IMG/VR virus record: IMGVR_UViG_3300042321_002434
Coordinates: 1 to 51,896 of that record
Reading direction: 5' to 3' (one strand)
DNA from: a virus
Length of the DNA stretch: 51,896 nt
Shown here piece after piece: positions 46,901 through 51,529 of this stretch (positions are counted from its first letter, which is position 1; each line of letters begins with the position of its first letter). Both the position numbers and the translations under genes were made by a program. The notes under the pieces were generated by a model. The model was not told the DNA's origin. It did no database searches and was given only the letters and a program-made list of their open reading frames with translations.

Positions 46901-49629
46901 ACAGTTCCATCACCGCCCAAAAAGCCTTCAGCATAACCGGCCGCACCACGCAAAACATCGGCCACGCGGCCTTGTGGCATCTGGTGAAACGCCTCGGAGG
47001 CCACGCGCACGTTTTCCGAAAGTCGTTTCAACTCACGCTCATCGCCGCGGCCAGTGTTTAAGTAGGCATGCAAATCGTTGATTGCGCTGTTCAGCTTGCC
47101 GCCCTTCTCGCCGTAATACAGTTTGCTGCCGGCCTCGGCCGCGCGCGCCAACCCTCCTGACTTAAACAAAATGGGCGCCACCGCCGCCGGATTTAGGCCG
47201 GCAAACAACCGGCCCATCGTGTCGGCCTCAAGCAAGGAGGAGGGGAGTCTGTCGGTCACGCCTCTGATAAGATTGGATGTCGCAATCTGGGTCTGCGCCT
47301 TGATCAGTGTGCGCTCCTCGTTTGAAAGCCATTTGCTGCCGGTCAAGTAATCAGCCGCAAGTTTGGGGGCTTGCGAAAACATAATTCCAATGCTTGAGCC
47401 AAAAGCATTTTGCAACGTGCTGTTCAGAGCGTTGTTCGCCCAACCAACCAAAGACTCATCACCAAGCATCTTGTCCCGCGCCTGAACAAACGCCGGAAGG
47501 TTGAAATCGGTCTTGCGCGCCGTCTCTTGGTAATACTGCGACATGAACGCATCGCGGGCCGCGTAAGTGTTGGCCGAACTAATGCGTCCGCGCTCCGTGT
47601 TGGCCACTGCGCCCACCGCCGCCGCAATCACTCCGGCTCCAGGTATGGTGCTGGCAACATTGGTCAACGCCGCCTGCCACCAATTCATCTTGGGTAGCGC
47701 GGCCTGTTGCTCCCTAAACTGTTTGGCTGCCGCGGTCGGGCTGTTCTTGGCCCACTGGTCAAACGAGTCGGGCAATGACGAAAAGTCGGGGTTGGTGCCG
47801 TAAGCTGTCTTGCTTAACAGGCGCGCGTCCTGCGCGCTTAACTGGCCTTGTTGATAGAGCCAACCAGTGTCCAGCCTGCGGTCTTCCGGCCGCAACGAGG
47901 CTTGGCGCGGGTCCATTTCAGCAATCAGGTCGGCGCGCTGCCGGTCGTTGGCCGTTTGCCACTGGTCAAGCGTGTCGCGCAACCGCTCCGGCGACCACCG
48001 GCGCGACTCCCACATCTCGGCCGCCGCCTTCTGCCAATCCATGGCCTCAACTTCCTTGCGCACTTCAGGAACAACCTGCGAACCCATCTTGGGCTTGGCC
48101 GAATCCTCGAACCACTTGGGCATACCCAGGTATTCGGGCATCCCGCGGTAGTAGTTACCGGAAGCAAACGAGGGCGAAGACATCGCCAAAGGATCAAGCT
48201 CAACAGAGCCAACGCCATACTGGTCAAACTTGAACTTACCAATCGGCTCGGCCGTTGTCTTCTTGCTCCACGGAAGCGGCACACCCCAGAACGTGTTGCT
48301 CGTCTCTTTCGTCGCGTAAAGTGTTCCACCCTCCAGCTTGTAGCCCGGAGGAGCGTGAATCACATCCTGACCGGCCAGTTTGGCCGACAACTGGCGCTCC
48401 ATGGCTTCGGGCGTGAACCAACTCGGAGGAGCATGAGTTACGCCGGTCGCATCTCGAACAGCCTTGGGCAGCATGATCTCCGCCTCGGCCGACAGACGCG
48501 CCGTGGCATCCTGCGAGCGGGCCTGCATCTTGCCCATGTTCCACTGGTTGGCCTCTGGGCTGACAGTTTGCTTGGTGGACCAATCAGCAAAAGCATTAGC
48601 GTTGGCCACGGAAGCGTCTCCCAATCGTTTGTTGCCCGCCTCGATGCTGGCCCAAATCGAATCAAACAGGCTGATAGGCTGACTGCTTTTGTTGTCCCTG
48701 CCATTCTCGCTCAAGTAGTTGGACATGCCCGCCGTGGCTTCGGCTCTGCGGTCCGTGTTGGGCAGCTTGCCATCGTCGTAGTAAAGGCGGCTCTTGTTGT
48801 CGTAGTAGTCCTTGCGCTGCGCATCCACGGCTTCGCGGCCGGCCTTGTATTCAGCCCGTGCGCGGTAAGCATCAATTTCAGCCTTTGCCTGCCGCTCAAC
48901 TTTGGCGTCCAACACGCCCTGAATCTGCTCTTTCTCGCCTTGCAGTCTGGCAACCAAGCTCTGATCGCCAGACAATTTTTCGGCATCGTTGATTCGCTTA
49001 TCAAGGTCGCGGATGCGGGCGCGGTCGCTGGCGATGTCTTTATTCAACATCGTCAACTCGCCGGTCGCGTCCTGCATTTCCTGCTTCAGTGCGCGTGTCT
49101 TGTCAGCCAAATCGCGGTCAAAGCGGCGGTCCTCAGCAGTTTTGCGGTCCTTGTCGTAGCCAACCCACTTCCACTTCATGCCGTCCACAACTTTGTAAAC
49201 GTGGCCGTCTTTCTTAACCGTTTTACCGTCCTGCTCTGGGATTTGTTCGATCAGCTTGCCCTTGTCATCGCGGATGTAGGCTTTGCCAGTAACCGGATCA
49301 AACATGGTGCCCGACTTGCCCCACTTGCGCATCGGCGCGCCGGAAGGTGCAGTAATCGGGATGACTCGGCCGTTTCTGGTGAAAAACGCAATCGCATCGC
49401 GTTCGTATTGGCGGCCCTGTTCTTTACTTGCCGCCCGCTGCTCACGTTCGGCCGAAGCCATGGCCCGCTGCTGCTCGCGGTCAGCTTTGGCCGCGGCTTT
49501 CTCCATTGAAGAAAGCTCTTTCAGGTCAAACTCTGGGATGTTTCCCCGCTGCCTGCGTTCTTGCAGTCCAGACAATGCACCTCGATCACCGGCTCTGGCC
49601 GCGCTCAGTAAGTCGTTCAGCGTTGCCAT
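31984..49629 (-). CDS. Giant polyvalent protein (5,881 aa) with kinase, methylase, helicase and sigma modules
   Basis: Start ATG at 49629. Visible order: coiled coil (1-260); Ala/Gly-rich membrane-prone helices (about 650-1250); Gln/Pro linker (1340-1400); a degenerate zincin-like EEVLH (about 1638); a hydrophobic hairpin (about 2000); Zeta-toxin-like P-loop GGGGAAGKTS (about 2825-2835) in a domain to 2990; N6-adenine methylase with EPSAGIGG (3171) and NPPF (3241); strawberry-notch/DarB-like helicase with GDGTGVGKGR (3583), DEAH (3702) and GFGRTHRTDQ (about 4085); sigma-70-like region 2 (4636-4712) and region 4 (4755-4800); an LPD38-like C-terminus with KRGLFPFVKWPYNMARQ and one membrane segment (about 5533). 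Polyvalent proteins are packaged and injected with DNA. Here it would block restriction and steer host transcription. It ends with PRGLQALRFF, echoing the small-gene tails. Confidence 0.9.
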   Translation of the reverse strand: MATLNDLLSAARAGDRGALSGLQERRQRGNIPEFDLKELSSMEKAAAKADREQQRAMASAEREQRAASKEQGRQYERDAIAFFTRNGRVIPITAPSGAPMRKWGKSGTMFDPVTGKAYIRDDKGKLIEQIPEQDGKTVKKDGHVYKVVDGMKWKWVGYDKDRKTAEDRRFDRDLADKTRALKQEMQDATGELTMLNKDIASDRARIRDLDKRINDAEKLSGDQSLVARLQGEKEQIQGVLDAKVERQAKAEIDAYRARAEYKAGREAVDAQRKDYYDNKSRLYYDDGKLPNTDRRAEATAGMSNYLSENGRDNKSSQPISLFDSIWASIEAGNKRLGDASVANANAFADWSTKQTVSPEANQWNMGKMQARSQDATARLSAEAEIMLPKAVRDATGVTHAPPSWFTPEAMERQLSAKLAGQDVIHAPPGYKLEGGTLYATKETSNTFWGVPLPWSKKTTAEPIGKFKFDQYGVGSVELDPLAMSSPSFASGNYYRGMPEYLGMPKWFEDSAKPKMGSQVVPEVRKEVEAMDWQKAAAEMWESRRWSPERLRDTLDQWQTANDRQRADLIAEMDPRQASLRPEDRRLDTGWLYQQGQLSAQDARLLSKTAYGTNPDFSSLPDSFDQWAKNSPTAAAKQFREQQAALPKMNWWQAALTNVASTIPGAGVIAAAVGAVANTERGRISSANTYAARDAFMSQYYQETARKTDFNLPAFVQARDKMLGDESLVGWANNALNSTLQNAFGSSIGIMFSQAPKLAADYLTGSKWLSNEERTLIKAQTQIATSNLIRGVTDRLPSSLLEADTMGRLFAGLNPAAVAPILFKSGGLARAAEAGSKLYYGEKGGKLNSAINDLHAYLNTGRGDERELKRLSENVRVASEAFHQMPQGRVADVLRGAAGYAEGFLGGDGTVGVPTRLAYENDPMDPRSTMNRAMAGYMQTMSPAYWSTFKSGAFNSQHDLAIQNWAANYASQNNQISESSLFGPFQMALRGGTVAPLTETAIEIASNLVGVGAGKMLVAGKWLATAERAGLTLNRAGRAVGKLEGMQEAFFNMGKVTRTPGTVLTAGQQLRNTAVDMSKMAWASGSGEMFEEMVASFGEAGATLGDAAAQGLSGFIGGMGLSSIHAPIGAALGSLQAGRYAAAQDKALKQYVADYNTRYAETPITLDQAKQSQGYQNRGLVGTLNSQLQALVTEDLRLANEFKSLPPTIGVPGAGGTPVLGVNPRIVEILAERETIRGQIGATMLDVVGVSESSIAAVREVNGLPEGEKIVVDAAVRLVSGTPTTPAQEQVLLENGAYVRGERVILSDSLLLQLEELAPTTAKLFFKKQEAEQLAEADAVSGGESAVPVQQTQQQTQAPVQPPPLPQQPVAQAPAQPQVQTPVRPQVPALTPAQRKAAADARSKQRYGGVWRFVNGRAVLIKDKAQADQLPLALDPNEAADAQNDVADDYTFEATYTPKGSLRPVTVAQTVKAASPEEAQGKQQSWATAIERRLSDGPVQVGPVQAAGGQAVQPELTSPAAAVDSAIFEAKPTAKTVTAMVEAAAPVLFNNPALPNVVVTPRLYVTRRMTNPITDEQYRALPPEEKKQYISMPNGGMAAIGVQVGRGPTIFIDQGQLAKTLANVPAADRPARIAAMAREEVLHLATTEVRGPMELVDDWNRLPDVVKRRVVEAYYPSEVLTDANQDWRNVQTDPQQMALEFWRMYLSAKLDGVTTEQVAFAQDVDRMAEIDPAFASNLRQLLENLAEWLRDKLMGTLDDQTRAEFEDVAAKIEAEAARLEGRGVAPAAVATETAETVAEDAALPANEAFVPAEDTGNWTSEALRAAVKNAAAAFGYKIVDTGIDFGVVDRYGNTVNVGTQMYDKLVPGSEVGQWIDKVGNSEFAAEIADKMATPGLHRVWFGHDFLTNLDNVVGQFGWSAVPDFILQLLKDSLTKSGIPFPGVELLVRDGAVSDRVATDWLSTNIGEVFGGGVAFFGTYRLAQAARQGNLNRPRVVFATVGVGIKLVAGVATAQPFLIISGLADAAILVTNLDQVREAFKKSADMAKERPARPVVRPPQMVEPRVMPPQNPPAMAPPVEAVEEAPSVVAPEPVAQAPAEAVETPQPAVAERIDTAPKRPRKRATKPKAVKVADDGFTADDPFMPDPTYVRAVQDLGFLKAMQQAANSNEGSILMFALDQELARLAKAAGVKPITGRMGSYNYTGYSGTSSKQRLAFIKEVTKKGGEELGRQVRKLIADADRAKPVLQKLRDAEEVAPPPIKKFAAKPEKLAANVILDVNGRKPNDSGVYSEADAEVIAFPAKKSQPVSAEVRVLELADGRWLANLRTDHRTGDYSGHSFGLSLKFSNDGQGYASRDEAVRTMLEYIIAEESRTIRATDSMTSKKQRESAEAVIAWAEAELDKVQPREVVAPQPATELDAAFADLERFLKPAEVRGPDGLTDTEREALEAELLADQEAEAVDAVREGGIDILDAVREAGGLPAKTSSKVYQYAGELQRIREAQRPGNAVGLKGTFNLFRNNAPDLDALIKDLQIMGFRDLATPSDLFDLVERRLSTGRPIYGYEGMVLAAAAQPAGADFIAALTRVADALYAEGFNTPETMSARLVERFPNDMTPKLLSQVWANGTETDPDVQVSWKQIYQKAVDESGAAGNNQVGESDDRQPSEETGGESPALQADAAETGGQTGGLYERAGGRRLEDDGGVYGGSRDQERVLNKLRLDDQGREERIAKAFGDWPDGYSDLGMPNLPEGISDPNDSRLQVTLEKDTATIVAGSLANRLLGIPAGEVSRQVLRETIIEYFMRGGNDRQALSDVKEPQSQDNPLVVFMGGGGAAGKTSLLRREVAKGNIPDEGRVLSNPDEIREFLPEYDLLNELNDSRSSVITHPEASAISEEIERRARQNSFPLVIDGTMKNSEKSLTQARNLRAEGYRTKMIAVTIDPYEALVRSFLRAIGSKRYVPPPVLLGAHKGFNAALPAYIEFFGDDLVIYDNSPQNPILLSADDILSGRFSEVGARAGLNENATTPEELLGSYGEADRIERPEANPQRVAAEGILPLLEEGRKLNFEKDIQPITDAAWGGTLAAGTYEVKDAYDAMELAVNLFLARGGVFDADQGWKSFGPVGAIRALEDLQQRLPTQTKRSGRTDRYQQFSTPPVFSFVSHWVSGATAADVVLEPSAGIGGLAVYPKLDGATIIANELESKRIDFLREMGFDHLTTENAEQIDAILEPRFASGSLPRPTVVNMNPPFSNAAKSGKTGQTMVGAKHVESALKALRPGGRLVAIVGEGMGLDTPTFRQWWQNMAKQYHVRANIWVDGRNYTKYGTSFSNRLLVIDKVAPPAGSTNKNIIQGQIDDLADLITLLQGVRNDRPTIQPSAEQAGTGDAQSLESAGTARTDAGARTGTGSRAGRSGGRTGRTGVRQSETARPADSVGRVERGVSDGGLAGRGQSEGRGTDDPQRTDGQRTGDGQPVIPGSGRESVEQTGITVEGAQTSARSIQNEDDVFALYTPAKVRIPGAQKHLAPLVESAAMASVPPPDPTYTPNLAKEVITEGRISETSLENIVYAGQAHSQVLPSGERRGYFIGDGTGVGKGRQIAGIIMDNLRQGRKKAVWISKSGGLIEDAKRDVEDVGLDPKKVLMLNKVKKGKKVEAADGILFTTYDTLKGGHQTLTEGAQGWWDKIKEHNSRMKQIAEWLGKDFDGVIALDEAHKAGNAIAVKGNRGLKQPSQAGVAVVDLQKLLPNARVVYVSATGATEVENLSYADRLGIWGEGTPFPNKQNFFDKIRAGGVSAMEVVARDLKAQGLYLARSISYKGVEFARLTHNLTPDQERLYNRIATAWQAVLSNMDRIMDETGAVNSRRARSNAASAFWGAQQRFFNQLLTGLQLPALLEDMDQQLAAGNSAVLQLVNTGEAVEKRALAKARTEAEGDEIPMEDLDLSPRQILLDFLDKSFPTDLYEEVQDPDNPERTVWNKVLNSEGQPVQSPAAVAEKERLMDEVALIDMPESPLNQIINRFGPDSVAEVTGRTQRVVTVRKGGKTETKIEKRSKAQARADAQDFQDGKRRILIFSDAGGTGFSFHASNRAKNKQRRVHYLVQAGWRADNALQGFGRTHRTDQASAPIYRLLETNIKGHKRFIASIARRLAQLGALTTGERRTAGQGMFSDSDNLESPYSADALWRLMNDLYNERVEGFTFDEFSESLGYVTTREGRKVNKLVSQQGGLADDQRPPITQFLNRILALPLDRQNTLFDLFMERLERRIETAKDDGSFDPGTQNYRAERVEVVSDDVVYTQPDTGATTRLVEIEAFEDQIFTTFEEAERGGAIMWVKNRRSGNVFALREGPPRTLDNGSVVPQWRRVGIVGNSMVQKADVTLQPGRMEGGKLVDAGNYQEVTRDEAATLWDSQIANAPKETKRKDHFLIGVMLPVWDRLGLERTRIFRFTPTTGEPMLGVQVPSKDVPGLRMRMGARNTMTAEQAFDMVMTDGANLNLANGWRIERRRVSGELRVEVSGLNYDQGRAFADQFGGITDSEVMQRVMDRSPVTQINGEDVNFSDNSPVVAGARRLVTPEDMDADMDDQAQWIFEQAQLRDYESTDELLAEEPETFVGLAAQWRETHPRAVGSPAQSAGSGGQTEDGRIEALVTDNLGLATALAGRFNIPRIDFEDKVQEARIGLLTAAQSFDAGRGVPFGAYATRVIRNRLNNLYREQRRIAGAEVRELDAPVGEMDGETGQSMLADQFEDAPNNDDLAIIREIMDDLPARPRRIWQGVMAGKTYDAIGAEEGISKQAVQQTMVATQNTLRRQLAKRGINSVDDVFAQKDRFDTGRVEGMRQQLDDEEAKVAAARPSVEAELAQIAEERQKAQDFRKAADQTPNSPLLPGAKEWYSTWLRGRMDKLEFYAPGAKAAMLDNRRNEALVAATINSMMQQIRDDITRAFGYPAFWSKNKKRLQNFLDELLPVAARLEVDRLDDNGDFVFKPFLMRAGTINAAKVRANKFKVGDMITTDRGRFELGPEIDGGRYLLLKSMPVEVQQQIYQDFHARYPESAHYLDRWIMPGMQEARYMGPQGTMTAEFNRYALRDLFNEWPQELKDMFGGVPLPDLPYVEGYTPDVAEAKTLGAMIGSLLRSFRSGARKMKAGEARETGNIKNLFEGFSVRAMEAHREKIRVLTRQRLIEAAAVDGNRIPKDQASNYVELDQTYRKLLEAVKIARRLNPKAFPALTGALSPQDQKAMAKILGDAFRLRGRGLMIHKEVERELMLGISRQVTNNALTRILSGLLERYNAGLLATPFTVITNWASNEIIKVVRMGNRLNYTLVNIAAGDVNAAKLGGYELMYLLRGFITDRFPQWQQERIGKVVPREMFDDQTGLEAMDIDPNISVKQQLGRLNLGGAFMQAVGYGEIDIRQKQQMAYAAYRAHAQVAWNEAKRRGEVSNDTNRREWQQNWIANAPAEIHRDVYLTTVMYLMDYQNVPAWLDPQQSMTATGQIVKRGLFPFVKWPYNMARQFKRLTFDAALNTIMAGRTKQQRIEGMANLMTMGALAAIGTAIAMADDDEDDPLLGASVDEEGNLLDAAFRTKNRLNLSRLARIIFAHGLMRETEFTLDDGSGEDKDLWWRYRNYPYLKEGIAMGLLLSGKTDKALEQFSDISGEYVSLGMLAKIVGMSSFDQDKPVGFRLGEVAYDVGTAGVLPTPWRQFATRMVDPVMRRSREAEPLGYSAGPLDAIRANTPFLSRTVPTTGELGRSAYAPFSAESWFSKEKKAVQKSNMPADEKRATIDALRQQATKLNMTPAQQADFMKLAGLPVEQFNMRGTSSVPAVANLERLRSMGVGPEAYAVIETTDKRGQTSTQLVAPKASAIGYQPRGLQALRFFGGVNLMAVPRGRRELAK
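35718..35873 (-). CDS. Nested ORF in +1 frame before the sigma module, 51 aa
   Basis: ATG at 35873, TAA at 35720-35718, wholly inside the giant gene but in the frame shifted by +1. The product MNQQMNSSQKNPKLSLDLLP, then NGVKLTQEQLEVLRRARVLA, has a balanced composition with an amphipathic helix. The giant frame over the same bases is a low-complexity linker. An AAGAG lies 3 nt before the ATG, a weak ribosome-binding site. Likely real but short; an ancestral separate gene or a still expressed one. Confidence 0.5.
   Translation of the reverse strand: MNQQMNSSQKNPKLSLDLLPNGVKLTQEQLEVLRRARVLADKPKMGASKPL
39201..39542 (-). CDS. Nested ORF in +1 frame between methylase and helicase, 113 aa
   Basis: ATG at 39542 with AAGGAG six bases upstream, the best ribosome-binding site of the three nested ORFs. 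The product (MTDQLSNHPLNKLALAMLNR, later DPQTVLDELSEAFQMEDLLD) is Leu- and Glu-rich with clear amphipathic helices, as in a folded acidic protein. The giant frame over the same DNA (residues about 3363-3477) is an Arg/Gly/Thr/Ser-rich, unstructured linker. Normal composition in this frame and abnormal composition in the giant frame argue that selection acts mainly on the nested gene. Confidence 0.7.
   Translation of the reverse strand: MTDQLSNHPLNKLALAMLNRWSRRELPELMPVLELALEAVPEGLEDGPEGQAFDRAKRRDPQTVLDELSEAFQMEDLLDADNLKDAGQMILNELMGNGQVTDSQLYREAAENP
41493..41765 (-). CDS. Nested ORF in +1 frame before the Zeta-like module, 90 aa
   Basis: ATG at 41765 with AGGTG seven bases upstream. The product (MEQKQTPMCRFLGSKFTKKR, then LPVTIKLVKVTTDNQAKKPA, ending MEAYMEARGIKSGF) is basic, with strands, a Pro/Lys linker and a final amphipathic helix. 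The giant frame over these bases (residues about 2622-2713) is a Gly/Asp/Glu/Gln linker. It uses the same +1 frame as the other two nested ORFs. No family recognised. Confidence 0.6.
   Translation of the reverse strand: MEQKQTPMCRFLGSKFTKKRLTKVGLPVTIKLVKVTTDNQAKKPAVNLPPFKLTPPKPGDKPGVYTNERAGADWKMMEAYMEARGIKSGF
43293..43310 (-). promoter_or_regulatory. Dyad element, copy 17, inside the giant gene
   Basis: The coding strand reads TTGCCGAAAGGATTGACA and encodes AERIDT in a Pro/Ala linker of the giant protein. It may mark a former gene boundary or an internal entry point; no clear start codon follows at the usual distance. Confidence 0.45.
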
Positions 49630-49641
49630 GATTGCGAAGAA

Positions 49642-50793
49642 TTAAGCAAAATCGCCGCGGGCCTTGACCCAAACTTTGGAGTGTTTGTTTCCGTAAGCCT
49701 GAACCATTTTGCGCCCGCCGCCGGCGCTGTTCAAATGATTATACATTGCAGCGGCTGCGGCGGCATCTCCAGCGGTGTCGTTGCTTCCGCCGGTGCCGGG
49801 GCCGTAGCTTGGGTCGCCGCCGGGGCTGTTGTTTTTGCCACCTGTTTTGCCTTTGGCGCCGGTAGCAGCAGTGTTGTTCCTTGGTGCAGGCTTGTCGCTA
49901 TCACGGATGCTGTAGTAATCAGACGCAGTTTTGGCCTTCCTTGCGCGCTGCTCCGTAGTGTTGTTGTAGTCTGCCATGGCTCGATCGCGGTCTTTTTCGC
50001 GCTCCATCTGCCGGCCCTCTCTGGCCTTGTTGCGCGCCTTCTGTTCAGGACTTAACCCGCCGCCGCCACCACCGCGGCCACCACCACCGCCGCCACGACC
50101 AGCAGCAGGCTTTTGTTGCGGAGGCGTTTTGATTCCGTCTTTCATGTTGGAGTTCATCGCGGGATTACCGCCCCCACCACCCCCATCGCCGCGTTGTGAA
50201 CTCAAAGGTGGCGCAGCAGGTCTGCCGCGGCCGCTTTGATTTTGCTGTGCCTGCATGCGGGCTGCTGCCGCCGCTTGCTGATCTGCATAACGCTGCTTTT
50301 GCTGCTCGAACTGCTGGCGGTTTAACTCAAGACGATCTTTTTGTAGCTGTAGCTTGGGATCAACAAACGGCTGTTGCGCGCGCGTAGAATCATCGGGAGC
50401 AGGATTGCGTCCCGCATTGTAGTCTATGGTTCCTGATGGCGCGGGGAGCGGTGTGCGCGCTCGATCCAATCCGGTTGCGCGCGCATTTGAGGTCGGACGT
50501 TCTGCACCAGGGCCAACGTAATAACCTTCGTGGGCGACTTCTACCTGCTTGGTGACAGGAAGCCCATACTGATCAGCGGATACCGAATTTTTTGTAGAAA
50601 CGGTTGGCTGTGTGTAGTTAGCTCTATTAACGTAACTTGGCTGCGCGCCCAGAGCAGTGTTAGCCGGTGCGGTAAGTGGAATGTAAGGGGAAGTATTTCT
50701 TCCTCTTGGCGCTAACGATTGGAGTTCTCGAATGGCCTGCTCGTTTCCCGCGCCGGCTTGCGTGTAAAGCTGCTTTAAGTAAGCATTTGTCAT
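49642..50793 (-). CDS. Low-complexity Gly/Gln-rich virion-cluster protein
   Basis: 383 residues, start ATG at 50793, stop 12 bp before the giant gene. The N-terminus MTNAYLKQLYTQAGAGNEQA resembles that of the giant protein (MATLNDLLSAARAGDRGALS), suggesting a shared docking segment. A Gln-rich coiled coil (DPKLQLQKDRLELNRQQFEQ) is followed by long Gly runs (residues about 200-250) and a charged helix. The C-terminal part is Gly/Asn-rich. It probably forms part of the ejected internal assembly with the giant protein; that is inferred from position and N-terminal likeness. Confidence 0.75.
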   Translation of the reverse strand: MTNAYLKQLYTQAGAGNEQAIRELQSLAPRGRNTSPYIPLTAPANTALGAQPSYVNRANYTQPTVSTKNSVSADQYGLPVTKQVEVAHEGYYVGPGAERPTSNARATGLDRARTPLPAPSGTIDYNAGRNPAPDDSTRAQQPFVDPKLQLQKDRLELNRQQFEQQKQRYADQQAAAAARMQAQQNQSGRGRPAAPPLSSQRGDGGGGGGNPAMNSNMKDGIKTPPQQKPAAGRGGGGGGRGGGGGGLSPEQKARNKAREGRQMEREKDRDRAMADYNNTTEQRARKAKTASDYYSIRDSDKPAPRNNTAATGAKGKTGGKNNSPGGDPSYGPGTGGSNDTAGDAAAAAAMYNHLNSAGGGRKMVQAYGNKHSKVWVKARGDFA

Positions 50794-50817
50794 TGTTTTA
50801 GTAGTTTAGAGTTTTCT

Positions 50818-50842
50818 GCCTTGCTTCTAACGAAGCAAAGCA
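50818..50842. other. Hairpin in the leader of the 49642-50793 gene
   Basis: Arms GCCTTGCTTC and GAAGCAAAGC enclose TAAC, with one mismatch. It lies between a dyad element and the ATG at 50793. No T-run follows on either strand, so it is not a typical terminator. Confidence 0.6.
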
Positions 50843-50843
50843 A

Positions 50844-50861
50844 TGTCAATTCTTTTGACTA
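50844..50861 (-). promoter_or_regulatory. Intergenic dyad element, copy 18
   Basis: The coding strand reads TAGTCAAAAGAATTGACA; its TAG is the stop of the gene at 50859-51488. It lies 50 nt upstream of the ATG at 50793, with the 50818-50842 hairpin between. Confidence 0.7.
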
Positions 50862-51488
50862 CAGGTAACGCAGCGCGCCTAACCCGCGTTTGCGCCGGCC
50901 ACGTTGGTAGTCTGGCCGCGATCCCGAATAGTTGGGCTGCTGTGCGGGCGCAGTTTGCTGAACAGGTGAAGGCTGCGATGCGGCTTGGGAGTTTTCCCAT
51001 GCGGCAACTGCTTCTCTCGTTGGCTTAATGCCGCCGGTCCCCGGAATACGTATAGACCAAGGAGGTTCCGATGGTTTCGTCGGCTGAATGTTAGCAGTAG
51101 GGCGTGGCCCCATGCCAATCGTCATTGGCATGCCTTGAACGTAAACGGTAGTCTGATTGGGGCCCCAACCAAAAACCTGTCCTTTTGACACACTGTTATA
51201 GTGAGTGAACCTGCCATCAGAACCGTAAGATGGAACATAGTTGTAGTTGCTATTGCTATCGTTCGGTTTAGTTGGAATGGGCCTTACAGGAGATGGTTTA
51301 ATCGGTTTGATCGGTTTGATCGGTTTAATCGGTTTGACCGCTCCATCGCCGCCTCGCGGTTTGCCTGGTCCAGACTGATAGCGGTCATCGGTTCCATCGC
51401 CATCTTTGTCCACAAACCGGAGGTCTGTTTTGGAGCCGGGAGGCAAATTCAGAAAGTCGCCGTAGCCAGATTGGTTAGTCGCGTTCAT
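50859..51488 (-). CDS. Virion-cluster protein with DxDxDG loop, PIK repeats and RGLGALR tail
   Basis: 209 residues, start ATG at 51488. Residues about 25-37 (FVDKDGDGTDDRY) form a calcium-loop pattern as in EF-hand or dockerin-like sites. Residues about 52-66 repeat PIK five times, encoded by a 9-bp tandem repeat. A Tyr/Gly-rich middle follows. The C-terminus RPDYQRGRRKRGLGALR is nearly identical to that of the protein at 1401-1859. It lies between the 23-residue-repeat protein and the Gly-rich protein. A structural or ejected virion role is inferred. Confidence 0.8.
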   Translation of the reverse strand: MNATNQSGYGDFLNLPPGSKTDLRFVDKDGDGTDDRYQSGPGKPRGGDGAVKPIKPIKPIKPIKPSPVRPIPTKPNDSNSNYNYVPSYGSDGRFTHYNSVSKGQVFGWGPNQTTVYVQGMPMTIGMGPRPTANIQPTKPSEPPWSIRIPGTGGIKPTREAVAAWENSQAASQPSPVQQTAPAQQPNYSGSRPDYQRGRRKRGLGALRYL

Positions 51489-51529
51489 GCGGTCAGTTGG
51501 ATTGATAAGAGTTGGCGCAACGCGGCCAG

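Noticed and set aside
47848-49509. 553-codon plus-strand open frame
   Set aside because: Antisense to the N-terminal part of the giant gene, with shadow-type composition; the same applies to the long plus-strand frames at 33895-35013, 36946-37986 and 38122-39327.
50818-50842. Rho-independent terminator
   Set aside because: The stem is strong but no T-run follows on either strand, and it lies in the leader of an actively ordered gene run.
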